From: a virus | IMG/VR virus record: IMGVR_UViG_3300008517_000070 | Location: 1 to 35,505 of that record | Length of the DNA: 35,505 nucleotides | Strand: one strand, 5' to 3' | In this document: in pieces, positions 7,240-16,631 of the stretch | How the letters are laid out: every line of letters begins with the position of its first letter | Position numbering within the stretch: the stretch's first letter is position 1 | Program-made: the position numbers and the translations under genes | The notes under the pieces: generated by a model | What the model was told of the DNA's origin: nothing | Seen by the model: the letters and a program-made list of their open reading frames with translations, nothing else | The model's database searches: none

Positions 7240-9480
7240 TTAATCTCCCCCCATCATAGGGTTGTAATCTTGGTCTAATAAGCCCAAATAAGCATCATCT
7301 AATACAAATGCCAGTATCTTCTCGTCGCTAATATCCCTGCAGATAAAGTCCACCAAACCCTGGGCAATATCGACGTTCTGGATCTCCTCTACCCTGGCGT
7401 AAATGGGATTAAGATTCTTCAAAAGCTCCGTAACTAGGATTGTGTCTCCCAAACTCAGGAAAATTCCCTTCAAAGTGGAAGTGACAGTGACTTTGATGAG
7501 GGGCTGCTTGTTTTTGTCGACTACCCTCTCGGCGTGCTCCGTTGCGCTGTCAAGGTCCGCGTGCCAGACAACCTTGTCTTCCTCCACGCCGGGATAGGTC
7601 CCAAACTCCGTCTTGCTGGCCTCATCCTCCGCCAGATGGCTGCCCGCCCACTCGTTAATATCCTCGTCCCAGCCGTATCTGCAGCGAAACGAGTTGATCA
7701 GGTTCTCCTTCGTTACGGAAGCATCTATTGCCAGACAATTGCTTCTATTGTAAGATGGCAGAGTGCCAGGTATGAAAGGCGGGATGGGTCGCTTGAACTT
7801 GAATTTCCCATCCTCCCCGATCCAGATATAGCTGCTGGTCAAATCCGCAATCAGCAAAAGGGCGGTAGTAATGTAGTGGCCGGTGAATTTCGCCCGCAGG
7901 GAATATTTTAATGTAGTGCAATCAGTCTTGTAGCTGCTCCAGCTTGTGTAATCAATGTCCGTGTTAGCGGTGCTCGCCGTATTATCCAGCCCCCCGTGGG
8001 TCGTCAATAAATCCCAAGCCATGTCCGCTGGGTTTTGAGGGGTCAGGTATTCCACTGGATTCTCGCCGTTACCCAGTCTTTTCTCTAAGGTGCTCACCAT
8101 CTTATCTCGGATTTTTAAAATAGCCTCAGCTTCGGTATAGGAGACGTCCTCAACCCTCCCCGTGAATAATTCCTTTTCATTAGTGAACCCCAAATCGTCG
8201 GGTAGCTTTATCCCGAGCTGCGCAATAGTGCCAATTTCCGTCCTGTCACTTAAAAACAAATTCCAAATCTGCTCAATATTGGACAGGATGGCAGACCCGA
8301 ACCCCGAGGTCAGCTCTGCAGACCTGGTTATGGTAGAAACATCGTTTAAGTAGTTGGTATAATCCACATCCTTGTGCCTAAACCAAATACCAGCTCTCAC
8401 CATCTGCAGGGAAAGCCTTGCCTCGAATGCGGCGGCGTCGAGTAACATATCCGTTACTGTTTCCAATAATCCCAAAGATTCCTCTAAGGTTAAGGCTCTC
8501 TCAAGAGTAGGAAGGGATTCTAATAAGCCTAAGGACTCGGTGAGAAGAGCATTGATAGCGACTGTCTCATCTTCCTTCAGGGCTAGACTCTCCTCTAAAA
8601 CCAAACCTCTGTCTAAACTGGGTAGGTTTTCCAGTAGAGCTAGGCTTTCTGTGAGAACTTCACCTCTTTCTAATTTTGTTAAGCTCTCAGAAAAAGCCAA
8701 CTTCTCTTCAAGAGTTTCAGTCCAATGTGGAACTATCCGCACCATAGTCACTGGCCTTACCAGTTTCACAGGCCCCGCCCGATAAACTGGGGAATTAGCA
8801 GGTGAGCCGTGATTTCCGTTTCCCGATACGTCTATTACTGAGCTGGCTACGGTTGCAGTCCCTCCATCTGGTTTTTCGTTCATTCTCCAATAGCCAACAA
8901 GACCGTTTACGATATTATCATTACCTCGGGCATAGTGAAATGCCTGAATTTCTGCTAAGGTTAAATGTCTGTTGTACAACCTGACAATCAGTTCTCCATC
9001 AAATAAACTTGCGGCAACACCTCCCCAGTTATGAGCACCTAATAACATATTATTAGGAAAATTGGCAAAATTATCAGGAGTCTCTTGATTGGCATAGTTT
9101 ACAGCTTTTGACACAGCATCGAGATATACAGCGACAGTGTCATTAGGGCCATCAAAATTCAATATAGCCGTATGCCAGTTCCCATCGCAGACTCCAACTG
9201 CTCCAGTATTTCCATTTAGAGCATTCCCATCTTCATCTTTTAGATAAAAATGTATCACATTCGCTAGGACTTTTTCATTTACATAATCATAATTAAAGCC
9301 TCCCCACAATGAAGTATTATTACCAGCTGCGCCAGTGCCAAAATAGACTTGAGAACCGATCGTAAAACTTGTCTTAACATGCATAGCGATGCAAGGCTTA
9401 TTGGTTGCCATCTCCGAGCCAAAATTACCTAATGTGCCAACGTCCACATACTGGTCAATTCCATCAAATTCTAATGCCAT
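7240..9480 (-). CDS. Tail hub/receptor protein: LamG-like lectin domain, ESL-repeat linker, tail-hub domain (746 aa)
   Basis: Residues 1-240 resemble a LamG/concanavalin-like jelly roll: MALEFDGIDQYVDVG at the start, DGNWHTAILNFDG in the middle, LFDGELIVRLYNRHLTLAEIQAFH and GLVGYWRMNE later; such domains bind sugars. Residues about 253-345 are a linker of ESLALLE/ESLGLLE repeats. Residues about 360-746 (RAGIWFRHKDVDYTNYL, FTGRVEDVSYTEAEAILKIRDK, then a beta-rich end) look like the central tail-hub/baseplate protein that follows the tape measure in siphophages. Its position three to five genes after the tape measure fits. It probably combines host recognition with tail-tip architecture. The domain order, lectin first, is unusual. 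Confidence 0.78.
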   Translation of the reverse strand: MALEFDGIDQYVDVGTLGNFGSEMATNKPCIAMHVKTSFTIGSQVYFGTGAAGNNTSLWGGFNYDYVNEKVLANVIHFYLKDEDGNALNGNTGAVGVCDGNWHTAILNFDGPNDTVAVYLDAVSKAVNYANQETPDNFANFPNNMLLGAHNWGGVAASLFDGELIVRLYNRHLTLAEIQAFHYARGNDNIVNGLVGYWRMNEKPDGGTATVASSVIDVSGNGNHGSPANSPVYRAGPVKLVRPVTMVRIVPHWTETLEEKLAFSESLTKLERGEVLTESLALLENLPSLDRGLVLEESLALKEDETVAINALLTESLGLLESLPTLERALTLEESLGLLETVTDMLLDAAAFEARLSLQMVRAGIWFRHKDVDYTNYLNDVSTITRSAELTSGFGSAILSNIEQIWNLFLSDRTEIGTIAQLGIKLPDDLGFTNEKELFTGRVEDVSYTEAEAILKIRDKMVSTLEKRLGNGENPVEYLTPQNPADMAWDLLTTHGGLDNTASTANTDIDYTSWSSYKTDCTTLKYSLRAKFTGHYITTALLLIADLTSSYIWIGEDGKFKFKRPIPPFIPGTLPSYNRSNCLAIDASVTKENLINSFRCRYGWDEDINEWAGSHLAEDEASKTEFGTYPGVEEDKVVWHADLDSATEHAERVVDKNKQPLIKVTVTSTLKGIFLSLGDTILVTELLKNLNPIYARVEEIQNVDIAQGLVDFICRDISDEKILAFVLDDAYLGLLDQDYNPMMGGD
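8446..8724 (-). repeat. ESL-type linker repeats inside the hub protein
   Basis: Repeated units such as LTESLALLENLP, LEESLALKED, LTESLGLLESLP and LEESLGLLE occur over residues about 253-345. Unit spacing is about 20 residues with the short ESLxLLE core; probably helical. Confidence 0.7.
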
Positions 9481-9490
9481 CTAATCACCT

Positions 9491-9994
9491 CTATGTTACG
9501 GGTATTCTTATCTTCAGATTCAAAACCCCATAATCCCCAGTAACCTTCGTTCCATCATCTATCGCTATACGAGACAGCATCAAGCGAACCAAATCCTGAG
9601 CAGCCCAGCCTAGATTGCCCACCGTCTCATTCCACTCAATCTGGTCAATCTCATCCTGGTCACCATCTGTTGCCTTGTCTCCGCTATCTAATGTTCCATA
9701 GGCAGCATCCCAACTCTCACCCTCGGTCTTGGCTGAGTGAGATATTCTGAACTGAACCTCATTGCCGTCAGCAGTTTTAGCATAACCATATAAGCTGAAA
9801 TATACCGTACCAGAAGCATCCAAATTATCAGGCAATTCAAATGCTGGCTCTAGGAGGATAAACTCCTCGGTGGTATCGTCAAAAAGATGTCTGAACATTC
9901 CACCGTTAGTGCCTGTGTCCCTGTCAAGAGGAGCGGGATTACTAGTTGGATAATTCCAGCTACCTGCAGGTAGATTTACTTCTGTATAGGCCAT
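9491..9994 (-). CDS. Putative beta-sandwich virion protein (167 aa)
   Basis: I do not recognise a named family. The sequence alternates polar and hydrophobic residues (FELPDNLDASGTVYFSLYGYA, EVQFRISHSAK) as in jelly-roll or carbohydrate-binding-like folds, and has no signal peptide or membrane segment. It ends with DYGVLNLKIRIPV. It lies between small tail genes and the LamG-hub gene, so a tail-tip or fibre role is likely. Confidence 0.7.
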   Translation of the reverse strand: MAYTEVNLPAGSWNYPTSNPAPLDRDTGTNGGMFRHLFDDTTEEFILLEPAFELPDNLDASGTVYFSLYGYAKTADGNEVQFRISHSAKTEGESWDAAYGTLDSGDKATDGDQDEIDQIEWNETVGNLGWAAQDLVRLMLSRIAIDDGTKVTGDYGVLNLKIRIPVT

Positions 9995-10037
9995 TTTTTA
10001 CACCCCCAAATTTAATATTCTTAAACCCGCTTTAGTC

Positions 10038-10430
10038 CTATGCTCCCTGCTGCATAGTCACCTTAACCGTAAAGGTCAAAGTCTCCCCTACCCCCAAGGT
10101 AATAGCGTCATAGGTGAATCTGCAAAGACACTTATTAAGATGATTTGCATTATCCTCACAGATAACTAATTCCTGGTAAACGTGGGAAGTTAAATCACCG
10201 AAACTAAATGTATTCTCCCAAGTAGCTTTGTAACTGGCCTCATACGCACCAACCACATCGTCGTAATGAGTCTCTGCGCCTATCAGGTCATGCTGGGCTG
10301 CGGCTGCTGCGGTGTTGTCCTCCCCTGCTCCCATCCCAGCGTAGTTAGCGGATACTGGCGAGTCATCGCAGATTATCTTTGCCACATTAGTCAGGGCATC
10401 GTTTAATATCGCACTTGAAACTTTAGCCAT
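10038..10430 (-). CDS. Tail-region structural protein, unknown family (130 aa)
   Basis: The start (MAKVSSAILNDALTNVAKIICDDSP) is helical, the rest mainly beta with an Ala-rich turn (NTAAAAAQHDLIGAET). AGAGGTGGGATAAGA precedes the ATG. It overlaps the end of the upstream gene by 8 nt. The C-terminal part (ITLGVGETLTFTVKVTMQQGA) is typical of small virion beta proteins. Role unknown; probably a tail-tip component. Confidence 0.68.
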   Translation of the reverse strand: MAKVSSAILNDALTNVAKIICDDSPVSANYAGMGAGEDNTAAAAAQHDLIGAETHYDDVVGAYEASYKATWENTFSFGDLTSHVYQELVICEDNANHLNKCLCRFTYDAITLGVGETLTFTVKVTMQQGA

Positions 10431-10683
10431 TCTTATCCCACCTCTTATGTTCTAATATTTCTCCCTCTCCGGTTGAGCGTATCTTCTGCTGGTGGACAAC
10501 CTTCCCCTTTTTATCCCGTTTGACTATATCCACCGATAGCTCCCCGATTCCCATTTTGGTATTGAGATTTTTCCGGAGAGGCTGCTTTTTAAGAAGCATC
10601 TCCCCTATTTTTTTAATCCTCAGATACGCCTCGCTCCAAAGTCTAAGCAAAATCATAAACTCACCATCGGTGAAATCAGGCAT
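10423..10683 (-). CDS. Small tail-region protein, unknown (86 aa)
   Basis: The protein is basic, with a helical N-terminal half (GEFMILLRLWSEAYLRIKKIGEMLL) and a beta-hairpin-like charged C-terminal half. No recognised family. It starts 2 nt after the previous gene and overlaps the next by 8 nt, fully embedded in the tail operon. Confidence 0.6.
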   Translation of the reverse strand: MPDFTDGEFMILLRLWSEAYLRIKKIGEMLLKKQPLRKNLNTKMGIGELSVDIVKRDKKGKVVHQQKIRSTGEGEILEHKRWDKNG

Positions 10684-10684
10684 C

Positions 10685-11053
10685 TTATTTCTCCCTCAAG
10701 ATTAGCGTTCCGTAATATAGACCCTGCCATCCTTGCCCAGACATCATCATCTGGAGGGGCCGGGTCTCGTTGATTATGACGATGGTGACGTAGCTGCCGG
10801 GGTTGTTCTGATAATCGTAATAGTATTCAAGTTCCGTTATATCTTGCCACCATTCGTTGAGCTGGTCGGCGTCGGCCTTCTCGATAGCCATGATAGGCAC
10901 TTCATCGTATCTCTTATTACCCCATTCATAAACGTACAGAGAGTTGTCAAGGGTTTTATGAACAGCCCGCCTTCGGCCCTCGGGAACTTCGTATCCCTCT
11001 ATGGGGTCGAAATCAACATCTATCACTCCGTCGCTCAATCGCATTATGGCCAT
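10685..11053 (-). CDS. Protein following the tape measure, possible distal-tail component (122 aa)
   Basis: The gene starts with the base that ends the tape-measure stop (1 nt overlap), the position usually held by distal tail or minor tail proteins. It is beta-rich and Tyr/Trp-rich (SLYVYEWGNKRYDEVPIMAI, DITELEYYYDYQNNPGSYVTIVII, GLYYGTLILREK), like the N-terminal half of distal tail proteins. Assignment rests on context and fold impression only. Confidence 0.62.
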   Translation of the reverse strand: MAIMRLSDGVIDVDFDPIEGYEVPEGRRRAVHKTLDNSLYVYEWGNKRYDEVPIMAIEKADADQLNEWWQDITELEYYYDYQNNPGSYVTIVIINETRPLQMMMSGQGWQGLYYGTLILREK

Positions 11054-14000
11054 TATCTCACTCTCCTGACTCCCACAAGATCCCGGGAGAATATACCCCG
11101 GCGCGCTGTTTCCTTAATAACAGGAATAAATTTCTGGAACATTCTTTCAATTTTGTCTGGCGTTAAACTTTCAATATCAACATTAGGAAATTCGGCAGTC
11201 ATATTTATAGGACCAATATTCTGTTCTATTCTTGCTCCGCCTTCCCCTCTCCGCCACTGCTCGGCCTGAATGGGGTTGAGGATCGCCTCCTCTTTGTGAA
11301 CTTTGACGATCATGGGTCGGGGTATGTTCGGGATTCCTATCTGGGCACTGGGGATACTGGGGCCGTGGTATGTCCCAAAGATGTCGAAATACTGAGAGCC
11401 TATCGAGGGGATGTCCGGCATGTGGAGGATTCCAAAAATGTCAAAACTTATTTCCTCGGGGATCTCCTGAAGTTTGGTATTGATTTTATTTACCATCTCA
11501 TTTATGGCACGAACTATAGCATCGGCCATATCCCCTATGGCTCTGGTTATATTCTCTGCCATATTGTTTATACTGGTAGCTAGATCCTCTGTTGCTCTAT
11601 CTATGGCGACTACCATGTCTTCTGCTGCGTCCTCTATGCTCCCCGCCGCATCATCCATCGAGTCCTCTATTTCCTCTCCTGCCTCGTCCATAGCCCCGAC
11701 CATTTCATCCGCTGCGGTTTCCGTGGAAGTCGACATATCCTCTGCGGCTTCCTCTGCTACCTTAGCGGTTTCCTTTGCGGCTTCCTGTTTTTTCTTCTCA
11801 GCCTCCTCGTATGCCTCGACGCTTTTATTATAGGTATAGAGCATCTGATCGAGTTCTTTTTCTAACTGCTTTGCCCTCGCACTATGACCATATTCTTCTC
11901 TCTCTATTTTTAACTCTAAAAATTTAATCTCTATCTGTGTTAGGGCTATCTTGCGCCTTAATAATTCATCCTCTTTTGCATATTGATTTTCTATTTGCTG
12001 GAGCCTGCTGATTGCCTGGTCTTTGCGCCTAGCCTCCTGCTCTGCCTCCGACTCCTCTACTTCCTGAATAGCCCCTGTCTCAATTCCTACCCTGGTCTCG
12101 GCAGAGAGGGCTAACAACTCATCCAGACTTTTTTCCTTCAGCCAGCGGTAATCATAGTATTTATCCAATTCGTCAATGAGCTTTTCTCTGGTGCTTGCCC
12201 CCAGGTCAGCTTGCGATTGATACAGTCCTTCAAGTTTATACTGGGCGTCCTCTATCGTCTTTGATATAGCCAGTCCCACTCGGTTGAACTCGGTTTCCAA
12301 CATGCTTGTAAAACCTAATATATTCTCTCCCATTTCCATTGTGGTATGCGCCATGCTTCTACCCAGAGTGCCCCAGGCGGTCTCGAAGTGGGTGGTTGTC
12401 TCTCGTATTCTTACTCCGAATTGTATGAGAACTGCGGTGGCTGCTGTTAATACGCCAGTTATGACGTCTCCTGCTGCTATAGCTGCCACAGCCATCTTTG
12501 CCAGTTGAGTAGCCACAGATTTCTGAAGGGCTTGAAAGGCTTCTGCGATGGTCTGGGTTCCTGCGATGACGGCGACCATAGCGTCCGAGAAAGAGGCTTT
12601 GACTGCTTCGCAAATAGACCCCCAAACTTTTCCTATTATGTCGCAGAATTTTTGCCAGAGGGACTTACCCTTATCAGTCAACAAAGCCCATCCCTGGAAC
12701 CATTTATTTTGTCTTTTCTCTACAGTATTAAACAGCCCTTCCATCATTGCCATTACATCATCGACAAGAGCCCTGATCTCTGCTGCCGCTTCAGGGCTAA
12801 ACTTTTCAACAATCTTCAGGATGGCCTCGAAGATAGTCTTGAATAATCCCACTATCGGCTGGAATATCTTCATTATCTTTTTAGTCATGTCATCCATAGA
12901 ACCGAGCATCTTGTCTAACAATTTTTTAGTTTCTTTGGTTCCTTCTTCCAATTCAGTTAGCATACCAGGAGATTGACCCAAAAAGGCTTTGCCAGCTTTC
13001 ACGCCTGCTAGACTTAAAGCTCGTTCAAGATCTCCCGATATAAGGGCATCGAGGATAGCCTTCTGTATCTTGGGTTTAGCCTTCATAAAGTTCTTTTCAA
13101 ACTTTTCGCTAAATTCATAGGGAGCTTTTGCCGCTATGTCGGTAATTCCATGCTCAAACAGAATGAAGGCAGCGGCCGTGGCCGCAATCTGCCGCTTGGC
13201 TACCTGATTATAAGTTCCCCACCCTTTACTCGCATACTCCAGGGCTACTTTCTGTCCTTTTATTATAGGTATCAAGTGACTTAAATCTTTATCTAATACT
13301 TTAACCTGAGCAATGACTCCAGCGGGTATCATCTCTTTTAATGCTTCTCCAGTATCTTCTGCTCCCTTTTTTATCAATTTAAATTCTTCAGGAACCTTAA
13401 ATCCTTTGAACCACCATTTGAATGCCCATCCAAGTCCCTCTCCAATTTTTTCACCTATATACTCCCCTATTTTTTTCCAATCCTCAATATGTTCTTCAAC
13501 AATATCTTGAATCCAAACCCAAGCTCTGAACTCGGCCTCTATATAGTCTCTAATTCCGTCAATTAAGCCTTTGCCTATTATCTTTGCTATCTCAAGAGGA
13601 GTAACTGTATCCTCTTCAAACTCTCCAATTAGACCCTTTATAAAACCTTTGAAAAATGAGCCAACTATTTCTGCGAGATTCCATATAAATTTTATTTTAA
13701 GTTCAATTGTCTTTTCTGTTTTTTCTAAATATTCCTTAAACTTTTTAACCCAGCTTTCAGCTTGCTCTTCTGGTTTCTCTGGTGCAACTAACTTCTGAAT
13801 AAATTCCACAGTAACTCGAACTATCTTTCCAAGCGCTGGCCAAAGCTCATCTTTTATCCAGCTCCAAGTTTTCCCTACTAAAACCATTGTCCAATTCCAA
13901 GCTTTTGTGGTATATTCTTCTATTTTTGGCCATAGAGTGTCTTTTATCCACTTCCAAGCTCCTGTTAGTTTCGGTGCAGCCCAATCCCAAGCCATTTTCG

Positions 14001-15819
14001 CATAATCCTCAATGTAAGGCCATAATTTCTCTATCATCCAAACCCAAAATCCTTTTAGATTCAACACCCATTCCCAGGCTTGACCAGAATATTTTTCTAT
14101 GTTGGGGAAAAGACTTTTTTTTACCCAATCCCAGGCATCACCACTAAGATTAAGTGTCCAAGTCCAAGCTTTACCTAAGGATTCTGTAATTTTCGGGAAT
14201 ACTCCTTCTTTTAGCCATTTCCAAGCATCACCCGCTGTCTTTATGGTCCATGTCCAAATCTTAGAAAGATTCTCTATAACATAAGGGATAACTCCCTCTC
14301 TTAACCATTTCCAAGCTTCTCCAGCCGTCTGTATAGTCCATGTCCAGACTTTAGATAGACTCTCAAAAACAAAAGGAAAAGCCTCCCCTTTCAGCCAATC
14401 CCAAGCTTCTCCAGTAGTTTTAATAGTCCATGTCCATATCTTATCTAACATTGCCTTAATCTCTGGGAAAGCTTCTGTTTCTATCCATTTCCATGCTTCA
14501 CCTGCCGTCTTTATAGTCCACGTCCAAATTTTATCCAAAGTTTCCCTTATAGTTGGAAATACTCCTTCTTTCAGCCATTTCCAAGCTTCTCCAGCCGTCT
14601 GTATAGTCCATGTCCAGACTTTATTTAGAGTTTCCGTTATAATAGGGAAACCTTTTTGTAGCCAATCCCATGCCTTACCAATAAGATCAATAGTCCAGTT
14701 CCAGCTTCTTTGTAACCAACCCCATATTCCCTGGAATATAGGCGCTAGTGCCTTCCAGACTGTTTCCGTCTTTCCCTGTATATTCCCCCAGTTGAATGCC
14801 CAGGCCAAAGCCAAAGCACCCACCGCCAGCATAATTAAGCCTAGGGGGGAGGTTATTAGCCCAAATGTCCCCGCAATGATGAGGCCCGCGGCCTTGACTA
14901 CCACTGCTAGTTTCGCAAACAGACCCAATGCCCCTATGGCCCCCAGGGCCGCCGTACCCAAAAAGACAATCTGAGTGATGAGTTTTTTTTGCTCAGGGGT
15001 TAAAGACCTAACGGCTTCCTTCCATTCGCTCATTTTATCGACGATAGCTGCGCAGGCATTCACGATTACAGGCTCAAGCAGGAATCCTAATTCTTCTGCT
15101 AAATCGCTCATGGCATTCTTTGCTTTTGAGAGAGAGCCTGCCAGTGTTTTTCCCGTAGCCTCGGCTAACCCCCCCGCATTCTCTTGGAAAATTTCCATGA
15201 GAATATTGATTTTTTCGTCTGCGTCGGCTAAAGCTAGTGTCTTTTTCTGAGCTTCCGTGATAGCAATACCCATCTGGACTAACCGACCCGCTTGACCTCC
15301 AAGAGCCACACCAACCATCTTGGCCACTGAAGCGAGGTCGGCCTGCTGGCCGGTAGTGTTCTCGGTCATAATAGCCAAGTTGAGCAAGTGAGGGGTGAGT
15401 TCTTTGATCTGCTGGGTAGTGAGATTAAAAGAAGCGAGCATAGCCTGACCTGCTATAATTTGCTCATCCCCGAACTGAGTAACTTTCTGTAGTTCAGAAG
15501 CTAGCCCCGTTAGAGCAGAGATATTCTCCTGCGTAGCCTCTCCGTGATTCTTAAGTTGTTGGACTAATTTGGCAACTGCTTTTTCTTGCTTCTGGGCTGC
15601 ATAGGTCACTCCTGCTATTGCCGCAGTCATACCAAGAAAGCCCCAGCGGGCTATGCCTGAGATTTCCGACACACCTCTGCCGATTTGGTCAAAACTGCGC
15701 TTCATTTTATCAACGGAGGTCTTGACAGAACGCTCTAGCTTTCCAAGTTCTTGAGTGAACTTGGCCTGATTGGTTTTTATCTCAACATATGCCTCGCCGA
15801 TTTTACTCCCAACAGCCAT
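11053..15819 (-). CDS. Tail tape measure protein (1588 aa) with ten 30-residue Trp repeats
   Basis: The N-terminal 200 residues have the tape-measure core (AYVEIKTNQAKFTQELGKLERSV, then SGIARWGFLGMTAAIAGVTYAA). A strongly hydrophobic stretch follows at about 285-345. Residues 368-666 are ten consecutive 30-residue units of the form L-x-K-[IV]-WTWTIKTAGEAWKWLKEG-x-x-P. Residues about 1250-1455 form a long Glu/Lys/Ala coiled coil ending in repeated AAEDM/AID units. No peptidase or transglycosylase motif was seen. The protein sets tail length and occupies the tube lumen; by the usual near 0.15 nm per residue its length suggests a tail over 200 nm (inference). A ribosome site AAGGGATATAA precedes the ATG. 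The gene follows the tail chaperones, as expected. Confidence 0.95.
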   Translation of the reverse strand: MAVGSKIGEAYVEIKTNQAKFTQELGKLERSVKTSVDKMKRSFDQIGRGVSEISGIARWGFLGMTAAIAGVTYAAQKQEKAVAKLVQQLKNHGEATQENISALTGLASELQKVTQFGDEQIIAGQAMLASFNLTTQQIKELTPHLLNLAIMTENTTGQQADLASVAKMVGVALGGQAGRLVQMGIAITEAQKKTLALADADEKINILMEIFQENAGGLAEATGKTLAGSLSKAKNAMSDLAEELGFLLEPVIVNACAAIVDKMSEWKEAVRSLTPEQKKLITQIVFLGTAALGAIGALGLFAKLAVVVKAAGLIIAGTFGLITSPLGLIMLAVGALALAWAFNWGNIQGKTETVWKALAPIFQGIWGWLQRSWNWTIDLIGKAWDWLQKGFPIITETLNKVWTWTIQTAGEAWKWLKEGVFPTIRETLDKIWTWTIKTAGEAWKWIETEAFPEIKAMLDKIWTWTIKTTGEAWDWLKGEAFPFVFESLSKVWTWTIQTAGEAWKWLREGVIPYVIENLSKIWTWTIKTAGDAWKWLKEGVFPKITESLGKAWTWTLNLSGDAWDWVKKSLFPNIEKYSGQAWEWVLNLKGFWVWMIEKLWPYIEDYAKMAWDWAAPKLTGAWKWIKDTLWPKIEEYTTKAWNWTMVLVGKTWSWIKDELWPALGKIVRVTVEFIQKLVAPEKPEEQAESWVKKFKEYLEKTEKTIELKIKFIWNLAEIVGSFFKGFIKGLIGEFEEDTVTPLEIAKIIGKGLIDGIRDYIEAEFRAWVWIQDIVEEHIEDWKKIGEYIGEKIGEGLGWAFKWWFKGFKVPEEFKLIKKGAEDTGEALKEMIPAGVIAQVKVLDKDLSHLIPIIKGQKVALEYASKGWGTYNQVAKRQIAATAAAFILFEHGITDIAAKAPYEFSEKFEKNFMKAKPKIQKAILDALISGDLERALSLAGVKAGKAFLGQSPGMLTELEEGTKETKKLLDKMLGSMDDMTKKIMKIFQPIVGLFKTIFEAILKIVEKFSPEAAAEIRALVDDVMAMMEGLFNTVEKRQNKWFQGWALLTDKGKSLWQKFCDIIGKVWGSICEAVKASFSDAMVAVIAGTQTIAEAFQALQKSVATQLAKMAVAAIAAGDVITGVLTAATAVLIQFGVRIRETTTHFETAWGTLGRSMAHTTMEMGENILGFTSMLETEFNRVGLAISKTIEDAQYKLEGLYQSQADLGASTREKLIDELDKYYDYRWLKEKSLDELLALSAETRVGIETGAIQEVEESEAEQEARRKDQAISRLQQIENQYAKEDELLRRKIALTQIEIKFLELKIEREEYGHSARAKQLEKELDQMLYTYNKSVEAYEEAEKKKQEAAKETAKVAEEAAEDMSTSTETAADEMVGAMDEAGEEIEDSMDDAAGSIEDAAEDMVVAIDRATEDLATSINNMAENITRAIGDMADAIVRAINEMVNKINTKLQEIPEEISFDIFGILHMPDIPSIGSQYFDIFGTYHGPSIPSAQIGIPNIPRPMIVKVHKEEAILNPIQAEQWRRGEGGARIEQNIGPINMTAEFPNVDIESLTPDKIERMFQKFIPVIKETARRGIFSRDLVGVRRVR
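13822..14718 (-). repeat. Ten 90-bp direct repeats within the tape measure gene
   Basis: The repeat covers residues 368-666. Units at 398, 428, 458, 488, 518 and 548 are each exactly 30 residues with the WTWT...AWxW pattern; flanking units (368, 578, 607, 637) are diverged, one being 29 residues. DNA copies share long blocks such as those near 14315-14350 and 14580-14615. Confidence 0.92.
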
Positions 15820-15834
15820 TTATATCCCTTTCCT

Positions 15835-16514
15835 TCAAATCTTAATTCCCTTCCTTAATAGTTTTTGTTTCCGGGTTGTAGCCATAGCCCTGAGTCTTTT
15901 GATCCGTTGGTCTTTATTTTCTTCCACTTTTCCTTTTCCAGCCTGTTTCGGCTGAAACAGCTCGACGATTTCCGCTATTTTCTCCATATAATCCTGCCAT
16001 TGATAAAGCGTAAGCCTCGGAATGTCCCAGGGAGCAATCCTATAGAAGTAGGTAATCAAAGGAAAATTTAGTTCCCAATCTACTTCTTGGTCGGCCCCCT
16101 TTTCAAGTTTTTTGCTTCTTTTACTGCCTTCCCCCCTAATTCTGAGACTATCTTCAAAGCATCCTCAAAATTATCGAGGTCTATCAATTGACCCATTTTT
16201 TCCAGCTTCAGCTCAGGGTGATTTTTCTTCAGGGAACACCAGAGGAGAAACCTTACTCCTATCATCGAGCCCATGTGCTTATCAATATCCCTAAGAGAAA
16301 CCGGGCTTGAGGCTGTCGCTCCGATAGCCTCTATAATCACGCTATCTCTTAACTTGCTACTTTCGAGCGACTCCAATAAAGCCTTGTTTCTCTCTTTCCT
16401 GACAATGGTCTCGAACTCGGCCAAATCATCAATCGTTAGAGGAGAAACTTTGTATTCCTTCCCCCGTATCTCGACAATGCGGGGAATCCCCGCCATGTCC
16501 GGTAATGTAGTCAT
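15835..16514 (-). CDS. Tail assembly chaperone, frameshifted long form (gpGT-like, 226 aa)
   Basis: Reading 16514-16107 in frame, then stepping back one base at A AAA AAC, the -1 frame is open to the stop at 15835. It adds 90 residues beginning LEKGADQEVDWELNFPLI and continuing YRIAPWDIPRLTLYQWQDYM, a typical gpT-like extension. The product is 226 residues. The T part has no good ribosome site of its own and would begin with TTG at 16059, so frameshifting explains it better. It ends 16 nt before the tape measure start. The long form is expected to link chaperone, tape measure and tail tube protein. Confidence 0.82.
16080..16514 (-). CDS. Tail assembly chaperone, short form (gpG-like, 144 aa)
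   Basis: This small acidic/basic helical protein (LTIDDLAEFETIVRKERNKAL, HMGSMIGVRFLLWCSLKK, DNFEDALKIVSELG) is located between the major tail protein and the tape measure, the position of the lambda gpG-type chaperone. Its last codons contain A AAA AAC in the zero frame (16107-16113), where ribosomes can slip by -1 to make the longer form. The protein is expected to coat the tape measure during assembly and not to stay in the virion. Confidence 0.85.
   Translation of the reverse strand: MTTLPDMAGIPRIVEIRGKEYKVSPLTIDDLAEFETIVRKERNKALLESLESSKLRDSVIIEAIGATASSPVSLRDIDKHMGSMIGVRFLLWCSLKKNHPELKLEKMGQLIDLDNFEDALKIVSELGGKAVKEAKNLKRGPTKK
16107..16113 (-). promoter_or_regulatory. Programmed -1 ribosomal frameshift heptamer A AAA AAC
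   Basis: Minus strand zero-frame codons are GCA AAA AAC TTG, giving the X XXY YYZ heptamer in correct phase, nine codons before the TAG at 16080-16082. Confidence 0.82.
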
Positions 16515-16631
16515 AAATTCACTCCTTAATTTATGTCATAATTAACCTATCTATGACATTTTTTATACTCCTCTTTAGGGCTGCACGGCTCAAGGAGTTA
16601 TTAGCCTCATTAGACCAGCCCTGAAAACTTA

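Noticed and set aside
13822-14718. Regular 90-bp repeats that could suggest a CRISPR array
   Set aside because: Repeats are contiguous, coding, and have no unique spacers; they are tape measure protein repeats.
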